Both the position numbers and the translations under genes were made by a program. The notes beneath the pieces are model-generated. The model was given only the letters and a program-made list of their open reading frames with translations. It did not search any database and was not told the origin of the DNA. Positions 9,554 to 17,280 of a stretch of 64,000 nt of DNA are shown one piece after another (within the stretch, counting starts at the first letter, position 1; every line of letters begins with the position of its first letter). Source of the DNA: CAYQQR01 sp964420035 (lineage in GTDB: Bacteria; Bacteroidota; Bacteroidia; Bacteroidales; SM23-62); contig CAYQQR010000007.1 of assembly GCA_964420035.1 (NCBI GenBank), positions 39,907-103,906 of the forward strand, in the 5' to 3' direction.

Positions 9554-9579
9554 AAAGGTTTGCCGAAAGGCAAACCTTT
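9554..9579. promoter_or_regulatory. Perfect 11-bp hairpin between fecR-like and susC-like genes
   Basis: AAAGGTTTGCC (9554-9564) and GGCAAACCTTT (9569-9579) form a perfect 11-bp stem with a GAAA tetraloop as read on the plus strand, followed there by TTTTTC. On the coding (minus) strand it lies between the FecR stop and the SusC start, where it could end the sigma-FecR transcript or partially attenuate read-through into susC. Its T-tract favours plus-strand termination, so its direction is uncertain. Confidence 0.6.
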
Positions 9580-9650
9580 TTCTTAAATGGGGTTTGGGTT
9601 AGTTTAGTTAAGTCATAGAGGTTTTAGTTTTTGGTTAGAAGTTCTTTTCT

Positions 9651-10604
9651 TTATGATGTTGGTTTAATGGTAACTTCTTTCCCATTGATCGAGTATTCAA
9701 TCGGAGTGATCTGGTTAATTAATTTCAAACTTTCACGCAGGGATTCAACTTTTAGTTTAAAAGTAAAATTGTGTGCATTGCCAAGTTCCGGATCTAATTC
9801 TATGTCAACTCCATAATATCTTTCCAGGTATTTGACCACTTCGCTGAAGGGGGTATTTTCGAATATCAGTTCATCATTTCTCCAGGAAGTAATGACCCCC
9901 AGGTTTTTTTTCTGGACATATATTTTTTTGTCATTTTTATCCAGGAAAGCTACCTGGTTCTCTTTCAAAGTGACAATGTTTTTATTTTCCTTGAACAGGG
10001 ATAGACTTCCTTCCAGCAATGCAATCTCTGTTTCGTCTTCGTCCTTGTATGATTTTACATTGAAAGAGGTGCCGTGCACATAAACTGAAATGGATGGGGT
10101 ATTCACTATAAATTTTCTTTCAGGATCGTGTTTAACTATAAAAAAAGCTTCACCGGATAATTCGATCGTCATTTTATTTCCCTGGAGGCGTGAAGGATAT
10201 TTGATACGGGTTTCACTGTTCAGGGTCACTTCGGAACCATCGGGCAACATAACACAACTTTTATTTCCCCTTTGGGTTATAATTTCACTATAAGTTACCG
10301 GTTTCGTATGAGTAACAATAACACTGATGGCAAATCCCAGGGCAATGGCAATCAATGAGGCAGCAACTCTTAATGACCATTTGACCAAAGGCCTGGAAGG
10401 ACTTCTTTTAAGTTTGGAAGAAATTTTTTCCCATGCTTTTGCTTTGTCCGGTGAAAAGGAAGGAGGGAGCTCACCCATTTTCCATTGAAGTTTTACCAAT
10501 TCGAATAGTTCCCGGTTTTCAGGATTTTCTGCCAACCATTCCTGCAAATCACCGGGCATTTCACCACCTTTTTCTAAATAGCGAATTATGTTGCTCCAAA
10601 TCAT
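9651..10604 (-). CDS. FecR family anti-sigma factor
   Basis: A 317-residue FecR-type anti-sigma factor. The N-terminal cytoplasmic part (about 1-72) should bind the ECF sigma factor. A single membrane segment follows (about 74-98, WSLRVAASLIAIALGFAISV), then the periplasmic FecR domain (about 110-205, with GTSFNVKSYKDEDETEIALLEGS split over the core) and a C-terminal DUF4974 domain (about 245-317, LIFENTPFSEVVKYLERYYG). The periplasmic end receives the signal from the STN domain of the SusC receptor encoded next. It lies 111 bases downstream of the sigma gene on the same strand. The sigma/FecR/SusC/SusD order is the standard arrangement of trans-envelope signalling glycan loci. Confidence 0.95.
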   Translation of the reverse strand: MIWSNIIRYLEKGGEMPGDLQEWLAENPENRELFELVKLQWKMGELPPSFSPDKAKAWEKISSKLKRSPSRPLVKWSLRVAASLIAIALGFAISVIVTHTKPVTYSEIITQRGNKSCVMLPDGSEVTLNSETRIKYPSRLQGNKMTIELSGEAFFIVKHDPERKFIVNTPSISVYVHGTSFNVKSYKDEDETEIALLEGSLSLFKENKNIVTLKENQVAFLDKNDKKIYVQKKNLGVITSWRNDELIFENTPFSEVVKYLERYYGVDIELDPELGNAHNFTFKLKVESLRESLKLINQITPIEYSINGKEVTIKPTS

Positions 10605-10715
10605 TTTTTATGAGATACTAGATAATTGTTCAACTTATAAGGCACTTGAAAAACTGCTAACCCCCAAAGGCCCCGATAAAAAAATAACTTGGAAAGTATA
10701 AAAAAGGAGGGTTGC

Positions 10716-11285
10716 TCACAGGATTATACCGTATGCCCTCGCGAATTCCCTTAGCCTTTGCAGGGCAATGGTCATCTGGTTCTCAACCGTTTTCTCGGAT
10801 ATGCTTAACTCTTCGGAAATTCTCTTGTTCGAATAGCCTTCTTCCCGGCTTAGGCTGAAGATTTTACGGCATTGAACGGGCAGTTCATCAACCGCTTTTC
10901 GTATGATCTGATTAAGTTCCTTTTCCAAAAAAACCTGGTCGGGTTGGATGGCCGGTTCATGATTCATTTTGTTGAATTTCATGTAGGTATTCAAACGTTT
11001 TTTTTCATCCCTGATGAAATTCAGGATTCTGTTCTTTGCGGCAGTATAAAGGTAAGATCGTACAGAAGACCGGATTTTTATGTTCTTCCTGTTGTTCCAG
11101 ATACCAAAAAATATTTCCTGTATAATTTCTTCCGCGGATGATTCGTCCTTCACAAAAAGATTTGCAAAATTGCAGAGGTCCGAGTAATAAGTTTCAAAAA
11201 AATACCTTAATGCATCAACGTCATCTTTTTCCATTCTCCTGAAAACGGTCAACTCCCAATTATTTTTCTCATTAACCATATTCAA
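10716..11285 (-). CDS. RNA polymerase ECF sigma-70 factor
   Basis: A 189-residue extracytoplasmic-function sigma factor of the Bacteroidota SusC/FecR-linked type. Region 2 spans roughly 27-95 (YYSDLCNFANLFVKDESSAE, then SVRSYLYTAAKNRILNFIRD). Region 4 spans about 122-178 with the helix-turn-helix EGYSNKRISEELSISEKTVE. It heads the minus-strand glycan locus and should be held by the FecR protein encoded next until substrate binds the SusC receptor. It would then direct transcription of susC-susD. The start ATG at 11285 gives a standard-length protein. Confidence 0.95.
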   Translation of the reverse strand: MNMVNEKNNWELTVFRRMEKDDVDALRYFFETYYSDLCNFANLFVKDESSAEEIIQEIFFGIWNNRKNIKIRSSVRSYLYTAAKNRILNFIRDEKKRLNTYMKFNKMNHEPAIQPDQVFLEKELNQIIRKAVDELPVQCRKIFSLSREEGYSNKRISEELSISEKTVENQMTIALQRLREFARAYGIIL

Positions 11286-11416
11286 CCTTGCAAGTTAAAT
11301 TGATACGGTAATTAGTTCAAGACCGGCAAATAAAATTATGAAAAATTTTGTTCCTGTCCATGAGATTCATGATGAAAAGATGGATGCATTTCCGGTTTTA
11401 TCGGAAGGGTCCCGGT

Positions 11417-12754
11417 TCATTCATTTTTATATTTGTTTTTGATCATTCTCATAATCAGGTAGATAATTGACAGTATTAGCAAGAATGATGCGATACCTAT
11501 CGCCTCATTTCTTGCAAGATGGGATAAAAACCACAAAATGGAAATCAATGCAAGAACCGGAATGGTCAGTCCACCAGGGATTTTGAAACTATCCTGTATC
11601 CCTGATTTATCCCGGATCCTCAATTTGATTGTGGAAAGCACCACGCCAAGATAGATCATCAGCAATGAAGCGCTGGATACGATTGCCAGTTGTTTGAATC
11701 CACCGGTTACAGAAAAGATCATCGCAATAATTGTATATACGATGATGGCCCGGGAGGGGGTTGCGAACCGCTTGTTTACCTTTGAAAGAAACCGTGGATA
11801 CAAACCATCCCTGGCTCCTGCAAACAGTAATCTTGGATAACCCAGGATGTCGCCGCTTAGTGCACCAAAAATTGAAATAGCCCCTCCGGCGGTAATCAAG
11901 ATAGCTCCGAAATTCCCCATTAATTTTTCGCCGACTGCTGCCAGCGGTGCAGTTTGATGGTGGGAAAGTTCTGCCCCCAACACCCCTTGTGACACTATTT
12001 GAATGAGGACATACAGGACGATCACGATCCCGATGCCCGATAGGATCCCGAGCGGGACCGTACGTTGCGGATTGATAATTTCACCGCTTGCATTAAGGGC
12101 AATTTCTCCGCCTCCGAAAGCAAAAAAGAGTATCAGGGAAATTTCACCCAGATTTTTAATTGAAGGCCATTCTGTCCAGCCGAAATTTTCCGATGAAATA
12201 CCGAACCAACCCACTGTAATTAAAAAAATCAAAGGGACAAGCTTTGCCAGGGTATTGATCTTTACCATGGTGACTCCCTGTTTTACACCCCGGATATTGA
12301 TCCAGGCAAATCCTCCGAATACCAGAAGAAAAAAGAAGGCCCGGTATACCGGATTAGCCAACCAGGGAAATTGAAAAGAAAGCATATCTGCCATAGCATT
12401 TGCAATGGCCGCATCACTTAAAATGCCAAATCCGAACCAGAAGAGTGAGTTGGCAAGAAATCCAGCGAATGGCCCAAAAGCAGCTTCAATGTATGCATAG
12501 GCGCCGCCACTGACAGTAATCCGGCTGCCAATCTCTGCAAAGCAAAGAATAATGAATAGGATCAATATCCCGCAAATCAGATAGGCAAGGATACTTGCCG
12601 TTCCTAATGTCGCTGCAACAATTGCCGGCAATACAAAAATGCCTCCGCCGACTATGCTGTTGATTACATTGGCGGACAATCCAATCACACCAATTTCTCT
12701 TTTTAATCCTTCCCCGTTGCCGGAATTTTGGACGCTGTCTTCTTGATGTGTCAT
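11417..12754 (-). CDS. APC family amino-acid permease
   Basis: A 445-residue inner-membrane transporter of the amino acid-polyamine-organocation superfamily with about 12 hydrophobic segments. The first membrane helix has the unwound glycine-rich motif typical of the family (IGLSANVINSIVGGGIFVLP), and the sixth has FFAFGGGEIALNASGEI. It is likely a proton-coupled symporter or exchanger for an amino acid; the particular substrate cannot be read from sequence. It lies just upstream of the sigma factor on the same strand and is divergent from a sulfatase. Its presence beside a locus that also carries a GcvPAB-like enzyme raises the possibility that an amino compound is one of the products handled here. 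Confidence 0.9.
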   Translation of the reverse strand: MTHQEDSVQNSGNGEGLKREIGVIGLSANVINSIVGGGIFVLPAIVAATLGTASILAYLICGILILFIILCFAEIGSRITVSGGAYAYIEAAFGPFAGFLANSLFWFGFGILSDAAIANAMADMLSFQFPWLANPVYRAFFFLLVFGGFAWINIRGVKQGVTMVKINTLAKLVPLIFLITVGWFGISSENFGWTEWPSIKNLGEISLILFFAFGGGEIALNASGEIINPQRTVPLGILSGIGIVIVLYVLIQIVSQGVLGAELSHHQTAPLAAVGEKLMGNFGAILITAGGAISIFGALSGDILGYPRLLFAGARDGLYPRFLSKVNKRFATPSRAIIVYTIIAMIFSVTGGFKQLAIVSSASLLMIYLGVVLSTIKLRIRDKSGIQDSFKIPGGLTIPVLALISILWFLSHLARNEAIGIASFLLILSIIYLIMRMIKNKYKNE

Positions 12755-13148
12755 CGGTTCAAAGATTTTATTTTCAGGTGTTCATTATGTTGAAAGGGAT
12801 AGGGTTGGCGGGTGGGTGTGCAATGAGTCATATGATTTAAAGGTTTGTATTTGGATTTTAAAGGTAAACCCATGATCAATTAATGATCGCTGAAAATAAC
12901 AATTCTTTTTTTATCCCTCCAATTTCACAAATGTTGGCAATCGCGTAATTCAGGATTACAGATGATTACTCCTACCGGAAGTATGATCCCTGTAAATGAG
13001 CATCTGGAATGCCGAAGAGGATGACAGGTATGAAGATCAGGTGAGTTCATGAACAGTAAAGCATGTGCTTGTATTGCAAGGCAGCTTGGAGGGATATGTT
13101 TAAAATGATACTTTTGCAGTATATTTCCTGACATTAAATTATGATATT
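12755..13148. other. Divergent intergenic region, permease/sulfatase
   Basis: About 394 bases between the minus-strand permease and the plus-strand sulfatase. It must hold both promoters. A 69-codon open frame on the minus strand (12925-13134) has no signal sequence, no recognisable motif and a composition rich in His, Cys and Pro, and I do not consider it a gene. No repeat or clear operator was seen. Confidence 0.5.
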
Positions 13149-14612
13149 ATGAACTACGGTAAAAATGCTCTTTACATTTTTCCGACAGCACTGCTTGCGT
13201 TGTCATCCTGCAAACCAAATGAACCGGCCAAACCAAATATAATATGCATCATTGCAGACGACCTTGCCTATGACGCGGTACATGCCTATGGAAACGATGA
13301 AGTCATTACACCCAATATCGACAGACTTGCAGCAGAGGGAATGCAGTATGCTAATGCATACAATATGGGTGCGTGGCATGGTGCAGTATGCGTTGCATCA
13401 AGGACCATGCTGAATACAGGAAAATATTTATGGAACGCCATGGATGCGGAGAACTCGCTCGATCAGTTTGCCGGGGAAGGCTTGTTCTGGAGCCAGTTGA
13501 TGGAGCAGGCGGGATATGAAACTTATTTTTCAGGGAAGTGGCACGTGGATATTGCACCCGAAAATGTATTTAATTATACCCGGCACGTCCGGGGCGGCAT
13601 GCCCGAGACCGTCCCCGAAGCATACAACCGTCCTGTGAAAGGAGAAACAGATCCCTGGTCACCCGCTGACAGTTCATTGGGTGGATTCTGGGAAGGGAGT
13701 AAACACTGGAGTGAAGTAGTGGCGGAAGATGCAGGATTTTTTTTGGAAAAAGCCAAAACCACTGAAGAACCATTTTTCATGTATCTTGCTTTCAATGCAC
13801 CTCATGATCCACGTCAATCACCGGAAGAATATCTGGATATGTATTCACTGGATCATATTGATGTTCCGTTAAATTTTATGCCAGAATATCCTTATAAAGA
13901 ACTTATCGGATGTGGTGAGGATTTGAGGGATGAGCGACTGGCACCCTTTCCAAGAACTCCATATGCAGTAAAAGTCCACCGCAAGGAATATTATGCCATC
14001 ATTACCCATATGGATGCCCAGGTTGGTAGGATCCTTGAGGCCCTGGACAAATCGGGGATGAAAGACAATACCTATGTATTTTTTGCCTCGGATCATGGAC
14101 TTGCCTGTGGTCAGCACAGCCTGATGGGAAAGCAGAACATGTACGATCACAGCATGAAGGCGCCGGTGTTGATCGCGGGGCCGGATGTTCCGGCAAACAA
14201 CAGGATTGAAAGGAATATCTACCTTCAGGACATTATGCCTACGATACTTGAACTGGCCGGAATAGAAGTACCCCAACATGTTGAATTCAATAGTCTTTTG
14301 CCCTTGATTAAAGATCCGGAGGGTAAAGGAGGTTATGATGAGATCTATGGTGGTTACATGGATCTTCAAAGGATGATCAGAGATGAAAGATACAAGCTGA
14401 TCGCTTTTCCTGAAGTACCAAAACTCATGCTCTTTGATCTTGTGAATGATTCCCTGGAAATGGAAAATCTCGCTGAGATACCGGAATATTCTGAAACGGT
14501 GTCCAGAATGTTCGAACGTCTTGAAGAGATATCTGCCCGGATGCAGGATACATTAATCATGAAAGATTATTTTCATGAATACATGGATTCATTTGAATAT
14601 ACCCGTGAATGA
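13149..14612 (+). CDS. Sulfatase, S1 family, Cys-type (CxAxR), lipoprotein
   Basis: A 487-residue sulfatase with an N-terminal lipoprotein signal (FPTALLALSSCKPNEP, lipobox LSSC). The metal site PNIICIIADDLAYDAV opens the domain. The activation motif is VCVASRTMLNTGKYL, that is C-x-A-x-R rather than the common C-x-P-x-R. Other motifs are FSGKWHVD, MYLAFNAPHDPRQ and FASDHGLACGQHSLMGKQN. A cysteine nucleophile can be matured by FGE or anSME. It resembles the choline-sulfatase/iduronate-sulfatase branch in the DHGLACGQH-type motif, but the substrate is not settled. It is divergent from the permease and flanks the SusCD locus, so it probably removes a different sulfate position from the Ser-type enzyme at the other end. 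Confidence 0.93.
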   Translation: MNYGKNALYIFPTALLALSSCKPNEPAKPNIICIIADDLAYDAVHAYGNDEVITPNIDRLAAEGMQYANAYNMGAWHGAVCVASRTMLNTGKYLWNAMDAENSLDQFAGEGLFWSQLMEQAGYETYFSGKWHVDIAPENVFNYTRHVRGGMPETVPEAYNRPVKGETDPWSPADSSLGGFWEGSKHWSEVVAEDAGFFLEKAKTTEEPFFMYLAFNAPHDPRQSPEEYLDMYSLDHIDVPLNFMPEYPYKELIGCGEDLRDERLAPFPRTPYAVKVHRKEYYAIITHMDAQVGRILEALDKSGMKDNTYVFFASDHGLACGQHSLMGKQNMYDHSMKAPVLIAGPDVPANNRIERNIYLQDIMPTILELAGIEVPQHVEFNSLLPLIKDPEGKGGYDEIYGGYMDLQRMIRDERYKLIAFPEVPKLMLFDLVNDSLEMENLAEIPEYSETVSRMFERLEEISARMQDTLIMKDYFHEYMDSFEYTRE

Positions 14613-14760
14613 AATCAAATCGAACCACTGTAAGGGGAATTATTTCTTTGAATTTGATACAATGCGAATTCCTTCAGTATTGGGAATGAATAAATTGAAG
14701 TCTTGATCCCGGCTGGTATAACAACTTTAGCAGAATAGAGAATTTAATTGATTTAGGGAT

Positions 14761-14824
14761 TAAGAGCCTAAGAGCCCAAGAGCCCAAGAGCCCAAGAGCC
14801 TAAGAGCCTAAGAGCCTAAGAGCC
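14761..14824. repeat. 8 x 8-bp tandem repeat (YAAGAGCC)
   Basis: Eight perfect head-to-tail copies of an octamer, TAAGAGCC or CAAGAGCC, in the order T,T,C,C,C,T,T,T at the first base. The array lies between two convergent genes and outside any reading frame of note. Such arrays can change copy number by slippage. Confidence 0.95.
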
Positions 14825-14967
14825 ATCCTCCTACGCCAAGGCTTGCGCCTATGCTTAAGCTTCGGCGACACGCTGACGGAGGACGCGGAAGAGATTAAGA
14901 GATTACAAGTTCAAGAGTAAACTTTGAAATCAATAACCACCAATAACCACCAATTACAATCTGTTAG

Positions 14968-15007
14968 GATCACAGAGTGACTCAGAGAAAAATTGAGAAC
15001 CACAGGG
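14968..15007. repeat. Dispersed intergenic repeat, copy 1
   Basis: About 40 bases (CACAGAGTGACTCAGAGAAA ... GAGAACCACAGGG) that match a second copy at 51432-51472 with a handful of substitutions and one length change. Both copies lie close to gene ends. No coding potential. Confidence 0.75.
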
Positions 15008-15025
15008 AACCAGGGAACTTATTCT

Positions 15026-15964
15026 TTAACTCTTCCCGATCTTTTTCAATGCTTCTTCATCGAAATCCAGCTTCAGCGGACTGATCTTCTCACCCCAGTA
15101 AAGCGTGGTATGCGGGAAGGGGATCTCGATGTTCTGCTGGTCGAAAGCCTCTTTCAGGCGTTTCCGGTATTCCCGGCCCGTGACCCATTGTTTTCCGGGT
15201 TTGGTCTTGATCCTTGCCTTGATGACGATGGCGCTGTCACCGAACTGGTCCAGGCCGAAAACCTCTATGGCTTCCAGGATGACATCGGCGAATTCAGGAT
15301 CCTTTTGCAGGTCTTCGCTCACCTTCTTCATGATCTCCATCACCTTATCGGTGTCCTCCTTATAGGCCACACCGATGTCGAAGACCATGGCCGACCATTC
15401 CTTGGTCATGTTGGACAGGGTATTGATCTTCCCGTTCTGGAAAAGATGGACCACCCCGGAAAGATCCCGGAGCCTTATGGTCCGGAGTTCAACACGTTCC
15501 ACCAATCCTCCCTGTCCGTTGATGATGGCCACATCACCGACCCGAACTTCGTCTTCAAGCAGAAGGAAGAATCCGGATATGATGTCCCTGACCAGTTCCT
15601 GGGCGCCGAAACCGACGGCCAGACCGATAATACCGGCACTGGCAAGGATGGGGCCGATATCCACGCCAAACTTTTTAAGCAGTATCATGATCACGATGGC
15701 CCAAATGATGACTTTCAATACGCCATGCACGATACCCACCAGGGTATTGATCCGCTTTTCGGTTTCCTGGGGATCGCCGTTTTCTTTGCGCTGCGACTGT
15801 CGTATGATCATCTTTTTCATTTTTCTCAAAGCTATCCTGACGACAGCGAAAGTGATAATGGCGACCAGTATGATCACCAGGATGGAAGGCAATTCGGTGA
15901 TCACCCAGTCGAGGGCCTTGTTATAAAATGAACTCCAGAATTCTGAGCTAAAAAAATCTTTCAT
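15026..15964 (-). CDS. MscS family mechanosensitive ion channel
   Basis: A 312-residue small-conductance mechanosensitive channel that releases solutes on osmotic down-shock. Three membrane segments are visible at about 22-46, 78-97 and 103-135. The pore-lining third helix is Gly/Ala-rich (ASAGIIGLAVGFGAQELVRD), followed by the beta domain (DEVRVGDVAIINGQGGLVE) and the C-terminal cytoplasmic domain ending in a NIEIPFPHTTLYWG motif typical of MscS. A long open frame on the opposite strand covers the same bases but reads as a shadow: it is rich in His, Asp and Phe and has no domain. The gene converges on the sulfatase across a repeat-rich gap. Confidence 0.95.
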   Translation of the reverse strand: MKDFFSSEFWSSFYNKALDWVITELPSILVIILVAIITFAVVRIALRKMKKMIIRQSQRKENGDPQETEKRINTLVGIVHGVLKVIIWAIVIMILLKKFGVDIGPILASAGIIGLAVGFGAQELVRDIISGFFLLLEDEVRVGDVAIINGQGGLVERVELRTIRLRDLSGVVHLFQNGKINTLSNMTKEWSAMVFDIGVAYKEDTDKVMEIMKKVSEDLQKDPEFADVILEAIEVFGLDQFGDSAIVIKARIKTKPGKQWVTGREYRKRLKEAFDQQNIEIPFPHTTLYWGEKISPLKLDFDEEALKKIGKS

Positions 15965-16035
15965 ATTACTGATATTTTTTTTGTAATATTAATAATTTAG
16001 TCTACATATCCCATACCCAAAACCCACACGCCAAT

Positions 16036-16054
16036 CCTGCCTGCCGCAGGCAGG
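16036..16054. repeat. Palindromic repeat CCTGCCTGC-C-GCAGGCAGG
   Basis: A 9-bp perfect inverted repeat around a single C, followed by GCTGAATTCTGAATCC. It belongs to a family with a perfect copy at 44860-44879 and degenerate copies near 58694-58715 and 58868-58880. It lies 20 bases upstream of the DUF2721 start. Confidence 0.8.
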
Positions 16055-16073
16055 CTGAATTCTGAATCCTGCC

Positions 16074-16472
16074 ATGAACCAGCTAACCCTCACCACCCCG
16101 GCCCTGTTGTTTTCTGCCATATCGTTGTTGCTTTTAGCTTATACCAACCGTTTTCTGTCCTATGCAAACGTTGTCAGGAACCTTCATGCCCAATTCCAGA
16201 ATGACCCCAGCCATGTACTCCTTGGACAGATCAGGAACCTGCGCGCGCGTTTATACCTGACCCGCGCTATGCAGATCCTGGGTATAATAAGCTTGCTGCT
16301 TTGCGTATTGTGTATGTTCCTTGTTTATGTGGATTGGCAGACACTTGCCGAAGTGACCTTCGGCATCGCCCTGGTATTATTGATCCTTTCCCTGGCCATT
16401 TCTGCAAGGGAGATACAGATCTCGGTGAAAGCTTTGGATCTTCATCTCAGTGACATGGAAGAGTTGAAATGA
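16074..16472 (+). CDS. DUF2721 family membrane protein
   Basis: A 132-residue protein with three hydrophobic segments at about 10-29, 66-88 and 94-113, separated by a basic and polar stretch (QIRNLRARLYLTRAMQ). Length, topology and the closing acidic/leucine helix (ISVKALDLHLSDMEELK) match the DUF2721 family of small bacterial inner-membrane proteins, whose function is unknown. It is divergent from MscS by about 110 bases and converges on a lipoprotein gene. No partner gene suggests a role. Confidence 0.75.
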   Translation: MNQLTLTTPALLFSAISLLLLAYTNRFLSYANVVRNLHAQFQNDPSHVLLGQIRNLRARLYLTRAMQILGIISLLLCVLCMFLVYVDWQTLAEVTFGIALVLLILSLAISAREIQISVKALDLHLSDMEELK

Positions 16473-16526
16473 CTTCTGATCCTATTGGAAGACAGATAAG
16501 AAAAAACCATCAGGTATGCCTCACTT

Positions 16527-17021
16527 TCATTTCCTGGCAATGATCTTGTTCTTGTAATCCATGTATTCTTCTTCCGACAAGATCCTGAATTCCTTGATGT
16601 TTCCCTTCCGGTCATATTTGCAATAATTGTATTTACCAATTTCCCTGTTATCGAGCCGTTCCATCTTTGCCAGTTCCGGATCGATCAGCGGGGTTCCCTC
16701 AACGATATAGGACATATAGCCCGTTAAAATGATATACCAGGCCTTGGAATAAGCTACACCATCAACCAGTGCCACGGCCCCGGGAGTTGTTTCGATGGTC
16801 CTGTCGATGGCTTCCTTCAGGTTCGGGAATCCTGTAGGAATGAACAGGATCCAGTAAGCCCCGTCTTCTCCTTCCACTCTGTTCCTTGCCCTTTCAAAGG
16901 TCGCTGCCCGGGACAGATCAACGTTTTTTGTAGAAATGATGGTAAAGTCGGTGATGCGTTGCGTACACCCTGCAATGGCCAGTGCAACAACGCATGCAAT
17001 GATAAACGCTCTGTTTTTCAT
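16527..17021 (-). CDS. Putative lipoprotein of unknown function
   Basis: A 164-residue protein with a clear lipoprotein signal (FIIACVVALAIAGCTQ, lipidated Cys at 19). The mature part begins with TDFTIISTKNVDLSRAATFE and includes FIPTGFPNLKEAIDRTIE and VDGVAYSKAWYIILTGYMSY. This layout (an opening that lists a strand, then a helix with many Ile/Thr, then a short hydrophobic sheet) resembles small TRL-like or YbjN-like envelope lipoproteins, but I do not recognise the family with confidence. It is encoded alone between DUF2721 and a rhomboid gene, and a tandem-repeat tract separates it from the latter. Confidence 0.75.
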   Translation of the reverse strand: MKNRAFIIACVVALAIAGCTQRITDFTIISTKNVDLSRAATFERARNRVEGEDGAYWILFIPTGFPNLKEAIDRTIETTPGAVALVDGVAYSKAWYIILTGYMSYIVEGTPLIDPELAKMERLDNREIGKYNYCKYDRKGNIKEFRILSEEEYMDYKNKIIARK

Positions 17022-17217
17022 AATGATTAGGATTTTGATGGTAAGTTGAAAATGACAAATGAAATTGGAATGAAAGACTTACCTGATGGTTTTTATTGAT
17101 TGAATCGAAAGGCAAGATAGTAAATTCAGGTATTGGTGTCCAAGGAAAAGTGAAAAATCTGGTTTCTGGCCTCCGGTAACTGGTTACTGGTCGTTTTAAG
17201 CTGCACCAGCTACCAGG

Positions 17218-17280
17218 GACCAGAAACCAGCAGCTAGCGACCAGAAACCAGCAGCTAGCGACCAGAGACCAGCAGCTAGT
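17218..17280. repeat. 3 x 21-bp tandem repeat overlapping the rhomboid stop
   Basis: Three consecutive copies of a 21-base unit GACCAGAAACCAGCAGCTAGC at 17218-17238, 17239-17259 and 17260-17280; the third differs at two bases. The last five bases of the array contain the TAG stop of the rhomboid gene. Upstream bases (ACCAGCTACCAGG) look like a decayed further copy. Confidence 0.92.

Larger units (their letters stand above)
14613..15025. other. Gene-free region made of short repeats
   Basis: About 413 bases between the sulfatase and MscS stops. It contains an octamer tandem array (14761-14824), two copies of AATAACCACC near 14932-14951, a CACAGAGTGAC-type dispersed repeat (14968-15007) and GGGAACCAGGGAAC phrases. 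No gene was seen. Composition and phrase reuse resemble other gaps in this window. Confidence 0.7.

Noticed and set aside
12925..13134. 69-codon minus-strand frame in the permease/sulfatase gap
   Set aside because: No signal peptide, motif or plausible operon position; unusual His/Cys/Pro composition.
14761..14824. Possible CRISPR array
   Set aside because: Units are 8 bases with no spacers and no cas genes nearby; it is a simple tandem repeat.
14993..15931. 312-codon open frame on the plus strand opposite MscS
   Set aside because: The minus strand encodes a full MscS with all motifs; the plus frame has no domain, no signal and a shadow-like composition rich in Asp, His and Phe.
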